Counted from the stretch's first letter, positions 8,183 through 17,913 are shown. The stretch: DNA of 48,697 nt from Bacilli bacterium (GCA_900752905.1 CAADWX010000008.1:1-48697), one strand, 5' to 3'. Translations and numbers: made by a program. Notes: generated by a model not told the origin, from the sequence alone.

Positions 8183-8848
8183 ATGAAGATTTTGGTTGTT
8201 GATGATGAAGAAATGATTAGAGATGTTATTAAAGAATATTCAATAAATGAAGGATTTCTTGCTGAAGAAGCTGATAATGGAAGAGATGCTGTCTTTAAAG
8301 TTAAAAATAATGATTATGATTTAATTATTATGGATATAATGATGCCTCATATGGATGGATATACAGCAATAAAAGAAATAAAAAAAATAAAGAATATACC
8401 TGTCATTGTTTTATCTGCAAGAGGAGAAGAGTATGATAAATTAACTGGTTTTGATATAGGTATAGATGATTATGTTACTAAGCCATTTAGTCCAAAAGAA
8501 TTAATGGCACGTATTAAAGCTGTAAGTAAAAGAAATAGTAATATAAAAGAAGATATATTTAAATATGAAGATTTACAAGTTGATTATAAAGCAAGAGAAG
8601 TAAAGATAGATAATAAACATATTAATTTAACTCCAAAAGAGTATGAACTTTTAACTTATTTTATTGAAAATAAAAATATAGCTTTATCAAGAGAACAATT
8701 ATTATCTAAATTATGGGGATATGATTTTTTTGGTGATGATAGAACTATAGATACTCATATAAAGATGCTTAGAAATAATCTTGGAAAATATAGAGATATG
8801 ATTGTTACAGTTAGAACGGTAGGTTATAAATTTGAAATCAAGGAATAA
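8183..8848 (+). CDS. OmpR/PhoB-family response regulator
   Basis: Two-domain DNA-binding response regulator of 221 residues. The receiver domain (1-115) has acidic residues D7 and D8, phosphoacceptor D51 in MDIMMP, conserved S78 and K100 in VTKPF. The C-terminal winged helix (about 125-220) ends in the typical RTIDTHIKMLRNNLG and TVRTVGYKF. It overlaps the downstream histidine kinase gene by 17 bases and so forms a pair with it. AAGGAAGTGATG lies upstream of the ATG. No target is evident in the sequence, and the nearby genes do not point to one stimulus. Confidence 0.92.
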   Translation: MKILVVDDEEMIRDVIKEYSINEGFLAEEADNGRDAVFKVKNNDYDLIIMDIMMPHMDGYTAIKEIKKIKNIPVIVLSARGEEYDKLTGFDIGIDDYVTKPFSPKELMARIKAVSKRNSNIKEDIFKYEDLQVDYKAREVKIDNKHINLTPKEYELLTYFIENKNIALSREQLLSKLWGYDFFGDDRTIDTHIKMLRNNLGKYRDMIVTVRTVGYKFEIKE

Positions 8849-10223
8849 TTTAAAGAATAAAGTATGGCTTTATTTATCTATTTTTTCTGTATTTATTTTA
8901 TTGATTTTAGGAATATTTTCAAGTGTTTTTTATAATTTGTTTTATGAGTGGAAGACTGTAAAAAAAATGGATTCTATAGCGGGAGAAATTATCAATAATT
9001 ATGGTTCAGATAATTTTAATGATGTTTTAGATAAATTAACATATTCAAATGGTGTTTGTATTGAAGTTATTGTAGGTGATTTTAGAAGATATTCGACTAA
9101 TAGCTTTTCAAAAGGTTGTTCTGATGAAAATATTAATTTATATAATTTTAAAAAGGATTTTATTGAAAGTGGTAAAATTAAAAAATCTGCTATTGTTAAA
9201 AATTCTAAATTTAACAATAAAACTATAGTATATGGAATAAAATTAGATTCTAATACATCAGTTTTTGTTAATGCTTCTCTTTCTCCAACAAATAGAAGTA
9301 CAAATATTTATTCGAGTCAATTTATTTATATTTCTTTAATAGTACTTATAATTGCTCTTATAATAGCTGTTTTGATTTCAAATAAAATATCAAAGCCTAT
9401 TTTAAAAATAAATGAGTCTGTACAAAAAATGGGCAAAGGTAATTATAATGTTGATTTTACAACTGATAGTTCCATTTATGAGATAAAAGAACTTTCTAAT
9501 ACACTTAATCAAACAAAGAATGAACTTGCAAAAACAGATGAACTTAGAAGAGAATTACTTGCTAATGTATCTCATGATTTAAAAACACCTCTTACAATGA
9601 TTAAAGCATATGCTGAAATGATTAGAGATATTAATTATAAAGATAAAAAGAAAATGAAAGATAATTTAAACATTATTATAGATGAGACAGATAGATTAAA
9701 TCTTCTTGTTAATGATATACTTGATTTATCAAAAATGCAGTCTAACATTATTGAATTAAATTATGAATATTTCGATTTAGATTTGGTAATTAAAAATATT
9801 ATTTCAAGATTTGATTATTTAAAGGAAACAAATAGTATATATTTTAAATGTGATATTGATTCTAATCTTAGTGTATATGCTGATAAGAAGAAAATAGAGC
9901 AGGTTATATATAATCTTATAAGTAATGCTATTAATTATGTTGGAGAAGATAAACAAATAGTAATAAATGCTAAACTTGTTAATGATATGGTAAAAGTTTC
10001 TATTGAAGATCATGGTGAGGGATTAGATAGAGAAGAACTTAACTTAATATGGGATAAATATTATAAGGTTGATAAACAATATAAGAGAAATAAAGTGGGT
10101 ACGGGTCTTGGACTTTCTATAGTAAAAAATATATTTGAACTTCATAATATTGATTATGGTGTTAATTCAAAAAAGAAGGAAGGTACATCATTTTATTTTA
10201 ATATGAAATTTAAAAATAAGTAG
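8832..10223 (+). CDS. Membrane sensor histidine kinase
   Basis: Partner kinase of the preceding regulator, 463 residues. Transmembrane helices at about 11-34 and 164-183 bracket an extracellular sensor of about 130 residues, followed by a HAMP linker, a HisKA domain with H248 in ANVSHDLKTP, and an HATPase domain with all boxes: NLISNAINY (N), DHGEGL (G1), WDKYYKVD (F) and GTGLGLSIV (G2). The start is probably the TTG at 8832, inside the last codons of the response regulator, with AGG upstream; I see no ATG or GTG that would keep the first membrane helix. The intact ATPase contrasts with the degenerate kinase at 27.7-29.8 kb. Confidence 0.9.
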   Translation: MKSRNNLKNKVWLYLSIFSVFILLILGIFSSVFYNLFYEWKTVKKMDSIAGEIINNYGSDNFNDVLDKLTYSNGVCIEVIVGDFRRYSTNSFSKGCSDENINLYNFKKDFIESGKIKKSAIVKNSKFNNKTIVYGIKLDSNTSVFVNASLSPTNRSTNIYSSQFIYISLIVLIIALIIAVLISNKISKPILKINESVQKMGKGNYNVDFTTDSSIYEIKELSNTLNQTKNELAKTDELRRELLANVSHDLKTPLTMIKAYAEMIRDINYKDKKKMKDNLNIIIDETDRLNLLVNDILDLSKMQSNIIELNYEYFDLDLVIKNIISRFDYLKETNSIYFKCDIDSNLSVYADKKKIEQVIYNLISNAINYVGEDKQIVINAKLVNDMVKVSIEDHGEGLDREELNLIWDKYYKVDKQYKRNKVGTGLGLSIVKNIFELHNIDYGVNSKKKEGTSFYFNMKFKNK

Positions 10224-10255
10224 GAATACTTATTTTTAGTTTATAAAATTCTTTA

Positions 10256-10284
10256 TTGAATAAAATTACTATTTATAATATAAT
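10256..10284 (+). promoter_or_regulatory. SigA-type promoter of the cdsA-rseP operon
   Basis: TTGAAT (10256-10261), a 17-base spacer and TATAAT (10279-10284), followed by GGAGG and the cdsA start. Confidence 0.75.
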
Positions 10285-10305
10285 AAGTATATTGGAGGTT
10301 AGAAT

Positions 10306-11106
10306 ATGAAACAAAGAATTATAACTGCAATTATAATGACTATTATTGTAGTGCCTATTATATTAATTGGGGGTCCTGTATATAAGATTGGTATATATGT
10401 AGTTTCTTTAATGGCTCTCAAAGAAATGCTTGATATAAAGAAAACAAAAAAAGAATTGCCACTATTTATTCATTTTATTTCTTATATAGCGTTAACTTTA
10501 ATAGTTACATCAAATATGTTAAATAATTTATCTTATTTTTCTATTGATTTTAGAGTACTTTCAGGTATATTTTTACTATTTACAATTCCTGCTATTCTAT
10601 ATCATGATAGAGAAAAATATAGTATAGTAGATGCTTTCTTTTTAATTGGTATTATTTTATTTTTAGGTAGTAGTTTTTCAGCTTTTATGCTTATAAGAGA
10701 CAAAGCTTTAAGTTTACTTATATATTTACTTTTAATAAGTGTATCTACTGATGTATATGCATATTTTACTGGATATTTTATAGGAAGACATAAATTACTA
10801 GTTGATGTATCACCTAATAAAACTATAGAAGGTATGATTGGAGGAACTTTATTTGGTACGTTTATTCCAACTGTATTTTTTATAAGTGTAATTAACAGTA
10901 ATTTTAATATTTTTAATGTTGTTTTAATGAGTCTTTTCTTATCTATTTTAGGCCAATTTGGAGATTTAGTATTTTCTTCAATAAAAAGATATTATGGTAA
11001 AAAAGATTTTTCAAATTTATTACCAGGTCATGGTGGAATACTTGATAGATTAGATAGTCTTATATTTGTTATGTTAGGTTTTATATTTTTTATTAGTTTA
11101 ATATAA
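10306..11106 (+). CDS. cdsA: Phosphatidate cytidylyltransferase
   Basis: Inner-membrane enzyme that makes CDP-diacylglycerol from phosphatidate and CTP, the branch point for phosphatidylglycerol and cardiolipin. The 266 residues form about eight transmembrane helices. The family signature is at the C-terminus: [27 protein letters not shown]; a second conserved stretch, [12 protein letters not shown], lies in the middle. GGAGG precedes the ATG. It is followed by rseP eleven bases later. In Bacillus, uppS lies before cdsA and dxr between cdsA and rseP; neither is present here. Confidence 0.95.
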   Translation: MKQRIITAIIMTIIVVPIILIGGPVYKIGIYVVSLMALKEMLDIKKTKKELPLFIHFISYIALTLIVTSNMLNNLSYFSIDFRVLSGIFLLFTIPAILYHDREKYSIVDAFFLIGIILFLGSSFSAFMLIRDKALSLLIYLLLISVSTDVYAYFTGYFIGRHKLLVDVSPNKTIEGMIGGTLFGTFIPTVFFISVINSNFNIFNVVLMSLFLSILGQFGDLVFSSIKRYYGKKDFSNLLPGHGGILDRLDSLIFVMLGFIFFISLI

Positions 11107-11117
11107 GGAGGGGTTAA

Positions 11118-12158
11118 ATGACACTTTTATATTTTATATTAGTATTGTGTGTTACTATATGTATTCATGAATTTGGACATTTTATATTTGCTAAAAAAGC
11201 TGGAATTTATGTATATGAGTTTTCTATTGGAATGGGTCCTAGATTATTCAAATTTAAAAGAAAAAATGATGAGACTGAATATTCTATAAGATTATTTCCA
11301 ATTGGAGGATATGTTAGTATGGCTGGAGAAGATGCTTTACTTGATGAAAAAATTCCAAAAGAAAAACAAATGTGTTCTAAAACATGGATGGAAAGATTTC
11401 TAACTATAAGTGCGGGTGTTTTGTTTAATTTTGCTTTAGCGATTATTCTGCTTTTTATTGTTGGGTTAAATGTTGGTGTTACTCAGAGTAAACCAATAAT
11501 TGATAGTTTAGAAGAAGGATATACAGCAATTGATTCAAATATGAAAAAAGGTGATTTAATAACACAAGTTAATGGTGTTAATGTAAAAAATACTGATCAA
11601 TTATATTTGGAGATGGAAGTTGCTAAGGGTAAGAAAACTAATTTTACTGTTAAGCATCAAGATGGAAGTAAAGAGGTTGTATCTATTACTCCGCAGAAGA
11701 TAGAGTCCGATGGTAATACAAGTTACGTTTATGGTTTTAATCTTGATCAAACAAAAGAAAATGGTATTATTCCGTCTATAAAGTATGCATTTAGAAAAAC
11801 AGGAAGTTTACTAAATCAAATGTGTCGAGTTATTTTTTATCTTATAACAGGTAAAATTAGTTTAAGTAGTTTATCAGGACCTATTGGTATATATACTATA
11901 GTAGGAGATGCTGCATCAGCAGGATTTATTAATATAATTTATTTAATTGCTTATTTATGTATAAATGTTGGATTAATAAATTTTATTCCTCTTCCTGCAT
12001 TTGATGGTGGCAGAGCATTATTTCTTATAATAGAAAAAATTAAAGGGAGTAAGATAAATCCTAAAGTTGAAAATACTATTCATTCTGTTGGATTTGTACT
12101 TCTCATGTTATTAATGATAGTAATTACATTTAGTGATTTAACAAAAATATTTAAATAA
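11118..12158 (+). CDS. rseP: RIP metalloprotease RseP/RasP
   Basis: Site-2 protease that cleaves anti-sigma factors and signal-peptide remnants inside the membrane. The 346 residues have the zinc motif HEFGH (H17, E18, H21) in the first transmembrane helix, a PDZ domain (about 115-195) after the second, and the C-terminal N-F-I-P-L-P-A-F-D-G-G-R motif whose Asp is the third zinc ligand. Length and order match RseP of Bacillota (about 420 residues in Bacillus; this one is a compact form). AAGGAGG precedes the start. It lies in the cdsA operon, eleven bases before deoD. Confidence 0.95.
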   Translation: MTLLYFILVLCVTICIHEFGHFIFAKKAGIYVYEFSIGMGPRLFKFKRKNDETEYSIRLFPIGGYVSMAGEDALLDEKIPKEKQMCSKTWMERFLTISAGVLFNFALAIILLFIVGLNVGVTQSKPIIDSLEEGYTAIDSNMKKGDLITQVNGVNVKNTDQLYLEMEVAKGKKTNFTVKHQDGSKEVVSITPQKIESDGNTSYVYGFNLDQTKENGIIPSIKYAFRKTGSLLNQMCRVIFYLITGKISLSSLSGPIGIYTIVGDAASAGFINIIYLIAYLCINVGLINFIPLPAFDGGRALFLIIEKIKGSKINPKVENTIHSVGFVLLMLLMIVITFSDLTKIFK

Positions 12159-12168
12159 AGGAGATTTT

Positions 12169-12864
12169 ATGACAGCACATATTGAAGCAAAAATAGAAGA
12201 TATAGCAAATACAGTTATTATGCCAGGAGATCCTAATAGAGCAACTTTTATAGCTAAGACTTATTTATCAGATTATAAGTTGGTTAATAGTGTAAGAGGT
12301 ATTCTTGCATATACTGGTTTTTATAAAAATAAAAGAGTAACGGTTATGGCATCAGGTATGGGTATGCCAAGTATTGGAATATATTCATATGAATTGTTTA
12401 AATTTTATAATGTTGATAATATAATTAGAATTGGTACTGCTGGAGCGTATTCAAAAGATTTGAATTTATATGATGTAATATTAGTTGAAGAATCATATAG
12501 TGAATCTAATTTTGGAAAAGTACAAGATATAAATATACCTGATACTTTATATTCTTCTTCTATTTTAAATGATAAAATAAAGAATACAGCTAAAAGTTCA
12601 AATATAGATTTAAAATGTGGTAAAATTCATTCTAGTGATGTTTTTTACAACGAAAATATAAATATAGATGAATTAGTTAAGAAAGGTTGTTTAGCCGCTG
12701 AAATGGAAACTTATGCATTATTTTTTGTAGCAAATAAATTAAATAAGAATGCAACTGCTTTAGTAACCATTTCAAATAATATTGTAACAGGTGAGGAAAC
12801 AACTTCTATTGAAAGAGAAAGAAATTTAAATGAGATGATAAAACTAGTTTTAGAGTCAATATAA
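12169..12864 (+). CDS. deoD: Purine-nucleoside phosphorylase DeoD
   Basis: Hexameric-type phosphorylase that splits purine (deoxy)nucleosides with phosphate to base and (deoxy)ribose 1-phosphate in purine salvage. The 231 residues start with TAHIEA and contain MPGDPNRA (phosphate binding), the VMASGMGMPS loop, RIGTAGA, and the AEMETYALF helix that holds the ribose-binding Met-Glu. A small deviation is ISNN in place of the more common SD catalytic motif of DeoD: VTISNNI carries Asn where a catalytic Asp (as in VSD) is expected. AAGGAG precedes the ATG, ten bases after rseP. Confidence 0.92.
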   Translation: MTAHIEAKIEDIANTVIMPGDPNRATFIAKTYLSDYKLVNSVRGILAYTGFYKNKRVTVMASGMGMPSIGIYSYELFKFYNVDNIIRIGTAGAYSKDLNLYDVILVEESYSESNFGKVQDINIPDTLYSSSILNDKIKNTAKSSNIDLKCGKIHSSDVFYNENINIDELVKKGCLAAEMETYALFFVANKLNKNATALVTISNNIVTGEETTSIERERNLNEMIKLVLESI

Positions 12865-12889
12865 TGGGTATATTAATAAAGGTGATTAT

Positions 12890-14149
12890 ATGATAGAAGA
12901 TGCAATAGTAAAAAAATATGATAATTATTCTATAATAGATATAAAAGAGAATAAATTTAAAACTAATTCTCTTGTTTTTTCATATAAATATAAAACAAAT
13001 AAAAATGATTTTTTATATTTTTATGTATTAACTGCTTTATTGTTTTTGAAAAATAATAAATATAATACTAAAAGAAAATATAATAATAAAATTTTAGATT
13101 TATATAATCCAAGGCTTAATTGTAGTTTTTCTACTTCTGGAAAATACATTATTTTTAGAACTAAAATAACTTTTTTAAAGGAAAAATATACAGAGAAAGG
13201 AATGGATAAAAAATCTATAAATTTCTTTTTTAAATCTTTATTTGAGCCTTATATTGTAAATGAAGAGTTTGATAATGAAACATTTAATACTGAAATAAGA
13301 AGAATATGTGATGATATAAAAAGTATTAAAGATAATCCTGATAGTTATTCAAGAGAAAGATTAAAACAAGTATTTAATATGGATACAAGTTTTTGCTACA
13401 CATTAATGGATAAAGATGAAGAAATAAAAAAATTAACTTCAAAAGAATTATATTTATTTTATAAAAGAATAATAAATAATGGTGAATTAATTATATCATT
13501 TATTGGTGATACTAATTTTAATTATATAAAAGCTGCTGATGGATATCTTAAAAATAGAAATAATGAAGTTTTTAATGAAAATCATATGGAAAATTTAAAA
13601 GTAAGAAAACAAGTTAATGAAGTTGTGGAAACAATTTCTACAAGTCAAAGTAGATTAAATATGTTATATATTTATGATGAATTAACTGATTTTGAATGTA
13701 AATATGTTTTAAGAGTTTTAGATTTTATACTTGGAGGAAGTGCAGACTCAAAATTATTTAAAGAAGTTAGAGAAAAAAATTCATTATGTTATAGAATTTC
13801 AAGTGGAAGTAATAGGTTAAATAATACGATGATTATAAGAGCTGGAATTAATGCTCAAAATTATGAAAAAACAAAAGAATTAATAGAAAAACAAATTTCA
13901 AGTTTAAAAAAAGGTGATTTTGATGATGAAGATATAGAAAAAGCTATTATTTCATATAAAACAGCTTGTAAAGAAATATTGGATTCACCACTTTCTATTT
14001 TATCTTCTTATTTGGGTAAGATTTATGGTACATCTGATCTTTTAGACGAACGAAAAAAGAATATTGAAAAGGTAACAAAGAAGGATGTTATTGTTTTAGC
14101 AAACAAATTACATTTAGATACTATTTACTTCTTGAAAGGAGATGAATAA
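12890..14149 (+). CDS. ymfF: M16-like inactive peptidase, YmfF (YfmF) type
   Basis: Member of the M16 (insulinase) fold with 419 residues but no HxxEH zinc motif, so it is probably the non-catalytic half of a pair with the next gene. The C-terminal half has typical M16 features, such as LDFILGGSADSKLFKEVREKNSLCYRISSG. In Bacillus the ymfF-ymfH-ymfI genes are required for 5-aminopentanol modification of elongation factor P; databases often spell these YfmF/YfmH. Whether EF-P is modified in this organism cannot be seen here, and ymfI is absent downstream. AAGGTGAT precedes the ATG. Confidence 0.83.
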   Translation: MIEDAIVKKYDNYSIIDIKENKFKTNSLVFSYKYKTNKNDFLYFYVLTALLFLKNNKYNTKRKYNNKILDLYNPRLNCSFSTSGKYIIFRTKITFLKEKYTEKGMDKKSINFFFKSLFEPYIVNEEFDNETFNTEIRRICDDIKSIKDNPDSYSRERLKQVFNMDTSFCYTLMDKDEEIKKLTSKELYLFYKRIINNGELIISFIGDTNFNYIKAADGYLKNRNNEVFNENHMENLKVRKQVNEVVETISTSQSRLNMLYIYDELTDFECKYVLRVLDFILGGSADSKLFKEVREKNSLCYRISSGSNRLNNTMIIRAGINAQNYEKTKELIEKQISSLKKGDFDDEDIEKAIISYKTACKEILDSPLSILSSYLGKIYGTSDLLDERKKNIEKVTKKDVIVLANKLHLDTIYFLKGDE

Positions 14150-14150
14150 T

Positions 14151-15431
14151 ATGAAATGTAAAGAAATAAAGAAACTTGATTTATGTGTATATGAAGAAAA
14201 ATTAGATAATGGGCTTTCTATCTATGTAGTTCCAATGGAATATAAAAATAATATATATACTACATTTACAACAAAATTCGGCGCTAATATATTAGAATTT
14301 GTACCAATTGATGAAAGTAAATATATAAAAATGCCACCAGGTATTGCTCATTTTTTAGAGCATAAGGTATTTGAGCAAGAAGATGGTGTGGATCCTTTTT
14401 CATATTTTACAAAAAATGGTGCAGATGCTAATGCATTTACCAATATAAGACAAACTACTTATTTATTTGAAGGACCAGATAACTTTTATGATAACTTAAA
14501 TTATTTACTTGATTATGTTCAATCTCCTTATTTTACTGATAAAAATGTTGAAAAAGAAAAAGGAATAATAGAGCAAGAATTAAAAATGTATGATGATAAT
14601 CCTTATGTTAAAATAGAAGAAGAAAACAATAAAAATATATATACTACAAGACCATATAGAATACCTGTTGGTGGTACAATAGAAGATGTATATTCTATAA
14701 CAAAAGAAGAATTATATAAATGTTATAATACTTTTTATAATCCATCAAATATGTTTATTGTCGTTGTTGGAAATGTTGATCCTGAATTAACAATTGAATG
14801 TATAAAGAAGAATCAATCTAAAAAGTGTTTTAGAAAATCAGAAAAAATAAAAGTAAAGCTTTCTAAAGAAAAAGATAATGTTAGTGTATCATATGATGTT
14901 ATAGAAAAAGATATCGCATTACCTAAAGTTTTGATATCTTATAAAATTAATAGAAAATATTTTTCTCGTATAAAAAAGCATTTGCAAGGGGATGTATTAT
15001 ACATTTTTGCTGCATCTAATTTTAATATTAATTCACATTTTTTTGAAAAATTACAAAAAGAAAATATTCTTAATTTTGCGCCTAGTATAAATGTTAGTGA
15101 ATCAAAAGATCATCTCGTTTTGAATTTTAGCTTTGAAACATATTATGGTGATATAGTAATTAAAAAAGTAAATGAATTAATAAAGAAAAAAACTTTGTCT
15201 TCAAGAGAATTTGAAAGAGGAATAAAAGGAATTTTATGTGGTCTTATTTATATGAGTGACAATATATTTAGAATAAATAGATATATAACATCATCAATTG
15301 TTTCTAATGAATTATCATATACAATATATGATGATTATAAAAGTTTAAAATATGAGGAATGTGCAGATGTTATAAAAGGTATTGATTTAAAAAATAGATC
15401 AATTCTTATAGTAAATACAAAAGAGCAATAG
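14151..15431 (+). CDS. ymfH: M16 metallopeptidase, YmfH (YfmH) type
   Basis: Zinc peptidase-like M16 protein of 426 residues. The zinc motif HFLEH lies at residues 67-71, and the remote Glu is probably in the EKEKGIIEQELKMY helix about 75 residues later. The arrangement inactive plus active M16 protein is that of YmfF-YmfH, whose gene products are linked to EF-P modification in Bacillus. The ATG at 14151 was chosen: AAAGGAG lies eight bases upstream, whereas the in-frame ATG at 14142 abuts it directly. The start lies one base past the ymfF stop. A terminator follows immediately. Confidence 0.88.
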   Translation: MKCKEIKKLDLCVYEEKLDNGLSIYVVPMEYKNNIYTTFTTKFGANILEFVPIDESKYIKMPPGIAHFLEHKVFEQEDGVDPFSYFTKNGADANAFTNIRQTTYLFEGPDNFYDNLNYLLDYVQSPYFTDKNVEKEKGIIEQELKMYDDNPYVKIEEENNKNIYTTRPYRIPVGGTIEDVYSITKEELYKCYNTFYNPSNMFIVVVGNVDPELTIECIKKNQSKKCFRKSEKIKVKLSKEKDNVSVSYDVIEKDIALPKVLISYKINRKYFSRIKKHLQGDVLYIFAASNFNINSHFFEKLQKENILNFAPSINVSESKDHLVLNFSFETYYGDIVIKKVNELIKKKTLSSREFERGIKGILCGLIYMSDNIFRINRYITSSIVSNELSYTIYDDYKSLKYEECADVIKGIDLKNRSILIVNTKEQ

Positions 15432-15447
15432 AAAGCTCTTTTATTTT
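15419..15447 (+). terminator. Intrinsic terminator after ymfH
   Basis: AAAAGAGC and GCTCTTTT form an 8-bp stem around an 8-base loop, with a T-rich tail. The left arm is the end of the ymfH coding sequence. Confidence 0.8.
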
Positions 15448-15448
15448 A

Positions 15449-15457
15449 TGTTATAAT
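15449..15457 (+). promoter_or_regulatory. Extended -10 promoter of holA
   Basis: TG, one base, TATAAT (15452-15457), directly after the ymfH terminator and sixteen bases before the holA start. No clear -35 box. Confidence 0.55.
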
Positions 15458-15473
15458 TAGTGAGGTGGTATAT

Positions 15474-16403
15474 ATGATATATGTTTTATATGGTTTAGAT
15501 AGTTATTTAATAAATTATAATGTTAAAAAAATTGTAAAAGGTGATGATAAAGAATATTTTGATTTAGAAAATACAGATTTAGGTAGTATTATATTATCTT
15601 GTAATTCTTTATCACTATTTTCAAATCATAAAAATATAGTAGTAGAAAATTCGTATATATTTACTTCAACTATAAATAAAAAGTTACCAGAACAAAATAT
15701 TGATGTTTTAGATAAATATATTGATAATATTAATAAAGATGTAAATTTAATTTTTGTAATAGAAAAGGATAAATTAGATGATAGAAAAAAAATAGTAAAA
15801 AAAATAAAAGAAAATGGTAAAATAATTGATTGTAATACAAAGAAAAATAATATATCTATAGTAAAAGAGTTTTTTGATGGATATAAAATAAGTGACGAAG
15901 ATGTTAAATATTTGATTGATAGAGTAGGAGATAATTTGTCAATTATTTATCAAGAAAGTGAAAAACTTAAAATATATAAAATTGATGATAAAGTAATTGA
16001 TAAAAATGATATAGATACGATTACAACAAAAGCGTATGATTTAGATATTTTTCATTTAATAGAAAATATAGTGTTAAAAAATAAAGAAAAAGCTTTAGAA
16101 AGTTATAATGAATTAATAAAAAATGGAGAGGAACCAATTAAAATTATAATTTTACTTTCAAATCAATTTAGGTTAATATTTCAATCTAAAAAACTGTATA
16201 TGATGGGTTATTCTGAACTTAATATTTCTCAAAAATTAAAAGTACACCCATATGCGATAAAAAAAGCTTTAGAAAAGACAAGAAACTTCAAAGAAGAAAA
16301 GCTTATTGAATATTTATATAAATTAGCTATATTAGATGAAAATATAAAAAAAGGAAAGATAGATGCTAATAGTGGTTTGGAGTTATTTATAATAAATTTA
16401 TGA
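15474..16403 (+). CDS. holA: DNA polymerase III subunit delta
   Basis: Clamp-loader subunit that opens the beta clamp. The 309 residues show the delta pattern of a degenerate N-terminal AAA+ domain (YVLYGLDSYLI, then LIFVIEKDKLDDRKKI) and the C-terminal collar with F-H-L-I-E-N-I-x-x-x-x-x-x-A-L, LLSNQFRLIFQSKKL and the LHPYAIKKAL-like KVHPYAIKKALEK helix. The ATG at 15474 follows GAGGTGG; an in-frame GTG at 15465 lies inside that ribosome binding site. The stop is TGA, one of the signs that the standard bacterial code is used. In Bacillus holA is near rpsT and gpr; here about 4.5 kb of pilus, ylbJ and transglutaminase genes lie between. Confidence 0.92.
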   Translation: MIYVLYGLDSYLINYNVKKIVKGDDKEYFDLENTDLGSIILSCNSLSLFSNHKNIVVENSYIFTSTINKKLPEQNIDVLDKYIDNINKDVNLIFVIEKDKLDDRKKIVKKIKENGKIIDCNTKKNNISIVKEFFDGYKISDEDVKYLIDRVGDNLSIIYQESEKLKIYKIDDKVIDKNDIDTITTKAYDLDIFHLIENIVLKNKEKALESYNELIKNGEEPIKIIILLSNQFRLIFQSKKLYMMGYSELNISQKLKVHPYAIKKALEKTRNFKEEKLIEYLYKLAILDENIKKGKIDANSGLELFIINL

Positions 16404-16404
16404 T

Positions 16405-16434
16405 AAAAAAGAGTACTTAATTGTACTCTTTTTA
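16405..16434. terminator. Bidirectional terminator, holA and pilus ATPase
   Basis: Perfect 11-bp stem AAAAAGAGTAC/GTACTCTTTTT with loop TTAATT. It has A/T tails on both sides, so it can end both convergent genes. Confidence 0.9.
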
Positions 16435-17859
16435 AAAATCAAGATTTAATAAATCATCCATATCTATCTTTTCTTCTTCATTGCTTTTTTCATTTGTATC
16501 AAAAATATCACTCATGTCATCTTTATTATCTTTTTTTATATCTTCTTTTTCTTTTTCGTTATATATGTTATTGTGATATGAAGAATTATTATTTTCTTCT
16601 TTTTGTTTTTCATCTTTTTTTGCTAATTCAATATTTTCTAAAGATTCATTTAAATCATATTTTCCAACTGTATTATCATCATCTAATTCAATTACTTTTA
16701 ATACTTCTTCAAAAGTAGTTAGGCCTTGTATAACTTTTTCAAGTCCATCTTGAAGTAGAGTAGTTACATCTGATTTATAAACTAGGTTTCTTAATTTATC
16801 TTTTCTTATATTACTACTAATTGCATCTTTTATTTCTTGGTTAACTAATAAAACTTCATGTATAGCAATTCTACCTTTATAACCGTTGCTACATTCTTCG
16901 CATCCTTCATTAACATAAATTTCTTCAATGTCTTTATTAAGAACTGTTTTAAATAGTTCTTTTTCATATTCATTTGTTTTTCTTAATTTTTTACATTTAG
17001 GGCAAAGCTTTCTTGCAAGCTTTTGAGAAATTATACCAGATATGGCACTTGATAATAAATATCTTTCTACGTCCATATCAAGTAAACGTTCAATTGTATT
17101 AAGTGAATTATTTGTATGGATTGTAGATAACACTAGGTGTCCTGTAATAGATGCACGAACGGCTATTTTAGCTGTTTCAGTATCACGAATTTCTCCAATC
17201 ATAATGATATTTGGGTCTTGACGTAATATAGAACGAAGTGCACTAGCAAATGTAAGTCCTATTTCACTATTTGTTTGTACTTGATTAACACCATCAATAT
17301 TCATTTCTATAGGGTCTTCTACAGTAATAATATTTGTGTCTTCTTTATTTAATCTTTGCAAAATAGAGTATACAGTAGTTGATTTACCACTACCAGTAGC
17401 ACCAGTAACTAATATGATACCGTTTGGAAGAGATATCATTTTTACAACTTTTTTATAATTTTCTTCACTAAAACCTAGGCTCTCTAAACCTTGTTGACTC
17501 ATTTTGTAATCAAGAATACGAACAACTATTTTTTCTCCAATTAAAGTAGGCAAACAAGATACACGAAGATCTAGATCAATATCTTGAAGAGTTGCTTTTA
17601 TAGCTCCATCTTGTGGCAAACGTGATTCTGTAATATTCATTCCAGATATTATCTTTATACGAGTTATAAGATTTTTTCTGATGCTGTTTGGTACATCTGT
17701 ATAATTTATAAGTGACCCATCTATACGGATTCTAACTCTTAAAAAATCTTCATGTGGATCAAAATGAATGTCACTTGCGCCTCTTTTTGATGCATCTACA
17801 AACATTTCGTTAACTATTTCAACGACTGGAATTTTATCATAATCAAAAGTTTTTAACAT
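16432..17859 (-). CDS. GspE/PilB/ComGA-type secretion ATPase
   Basis: Hexameric motor ATPase for assembly of a type IV pilus or competence pseudopilus. The 475 residues include an N-terminal domain with GASDIHFDP, Walker A GATGSGKST (153-161), the Asp box ITVEDPIE, Walker B IIMIGEIRD (about 218-226), a His box with TIHTN and a zinc site with Cys 286, 289, 320 and 323. It lacks the MshEN-type N-terminal domain of long PilB and so resembles ComGA. Unusual is a low-complexity acidic and Asn/Lys-rich tail of about 80 residues after the core (about 395-475). AAAGGAGC precedes the start. It is divergent from two minor pilins; PilC and PilD lie 23 kb away. Confidence 0.93.
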   Translation of the reverse strand: MLKTFDYDKIPVVEIVNEMFVDASKRGASDIHFDPHEDFLRVRIRIDGSLINYTDVPNSIRKNLITRIKIISGMNITESRLPQDGAIKATLQDIDLDLRVSCLPTLIGEKIVVRILDYKMSQQGLESLGFSEENYKKVVKMISLPNGIILVTGATGSGKSTTVYSILQRLNKEDTNIITVEDPIEMNIDGVNQVQTNSEIGLTFASALRSILRQDPNIIMIGEIRDTETAKIAVRASITGHLVLSTIHTNNSLNTIERLLDMDVERYLLSSAISGIISQKLARKLCPKCKKLRKTNEYEKELFKTVLNKDIEEIYVNEGCEECSNGYKGRIAIHEVLLVNQEIKDAISSNIRKDKLRNLVYKSDVTTLLQDGLEKVIQGLTTFEEVLKVIELDDDNTVGKYDLNESLENIELAKKDEKQKEENNNSSYHNNIYNEKEKEDIKKDNKDDMSDIFDTNEKSNEEEKIDMDDLLNLDF

Positions 17860-17891
17860 TTTTCATGCTCCTTTTTATTCTTTTTTTACCC

Positions 17892-17913
17892 TTAGGACTA
17901 GCTTTTATCCTAA
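17892..17913. repeat. Inverted repeat in the divergent pilus promoter region
   Basis: TTAGGA and TCCTAA, 6-bp arms separated by ten bases, in the 107-bp space between the ATPase gene and the first prepilin gene. It has no U tract, so it is more likely an operator than a terminator. No matching copy was noticed at the other pilus locus. Confidence 0.4.

Noticed and set aside
16494..16718. Plus-strand frame opposite the secretion ATPase tail
   Set aside because: Lies wholly inside the ATPase gene on the other strand, is low in complexity and has no ribosome site.
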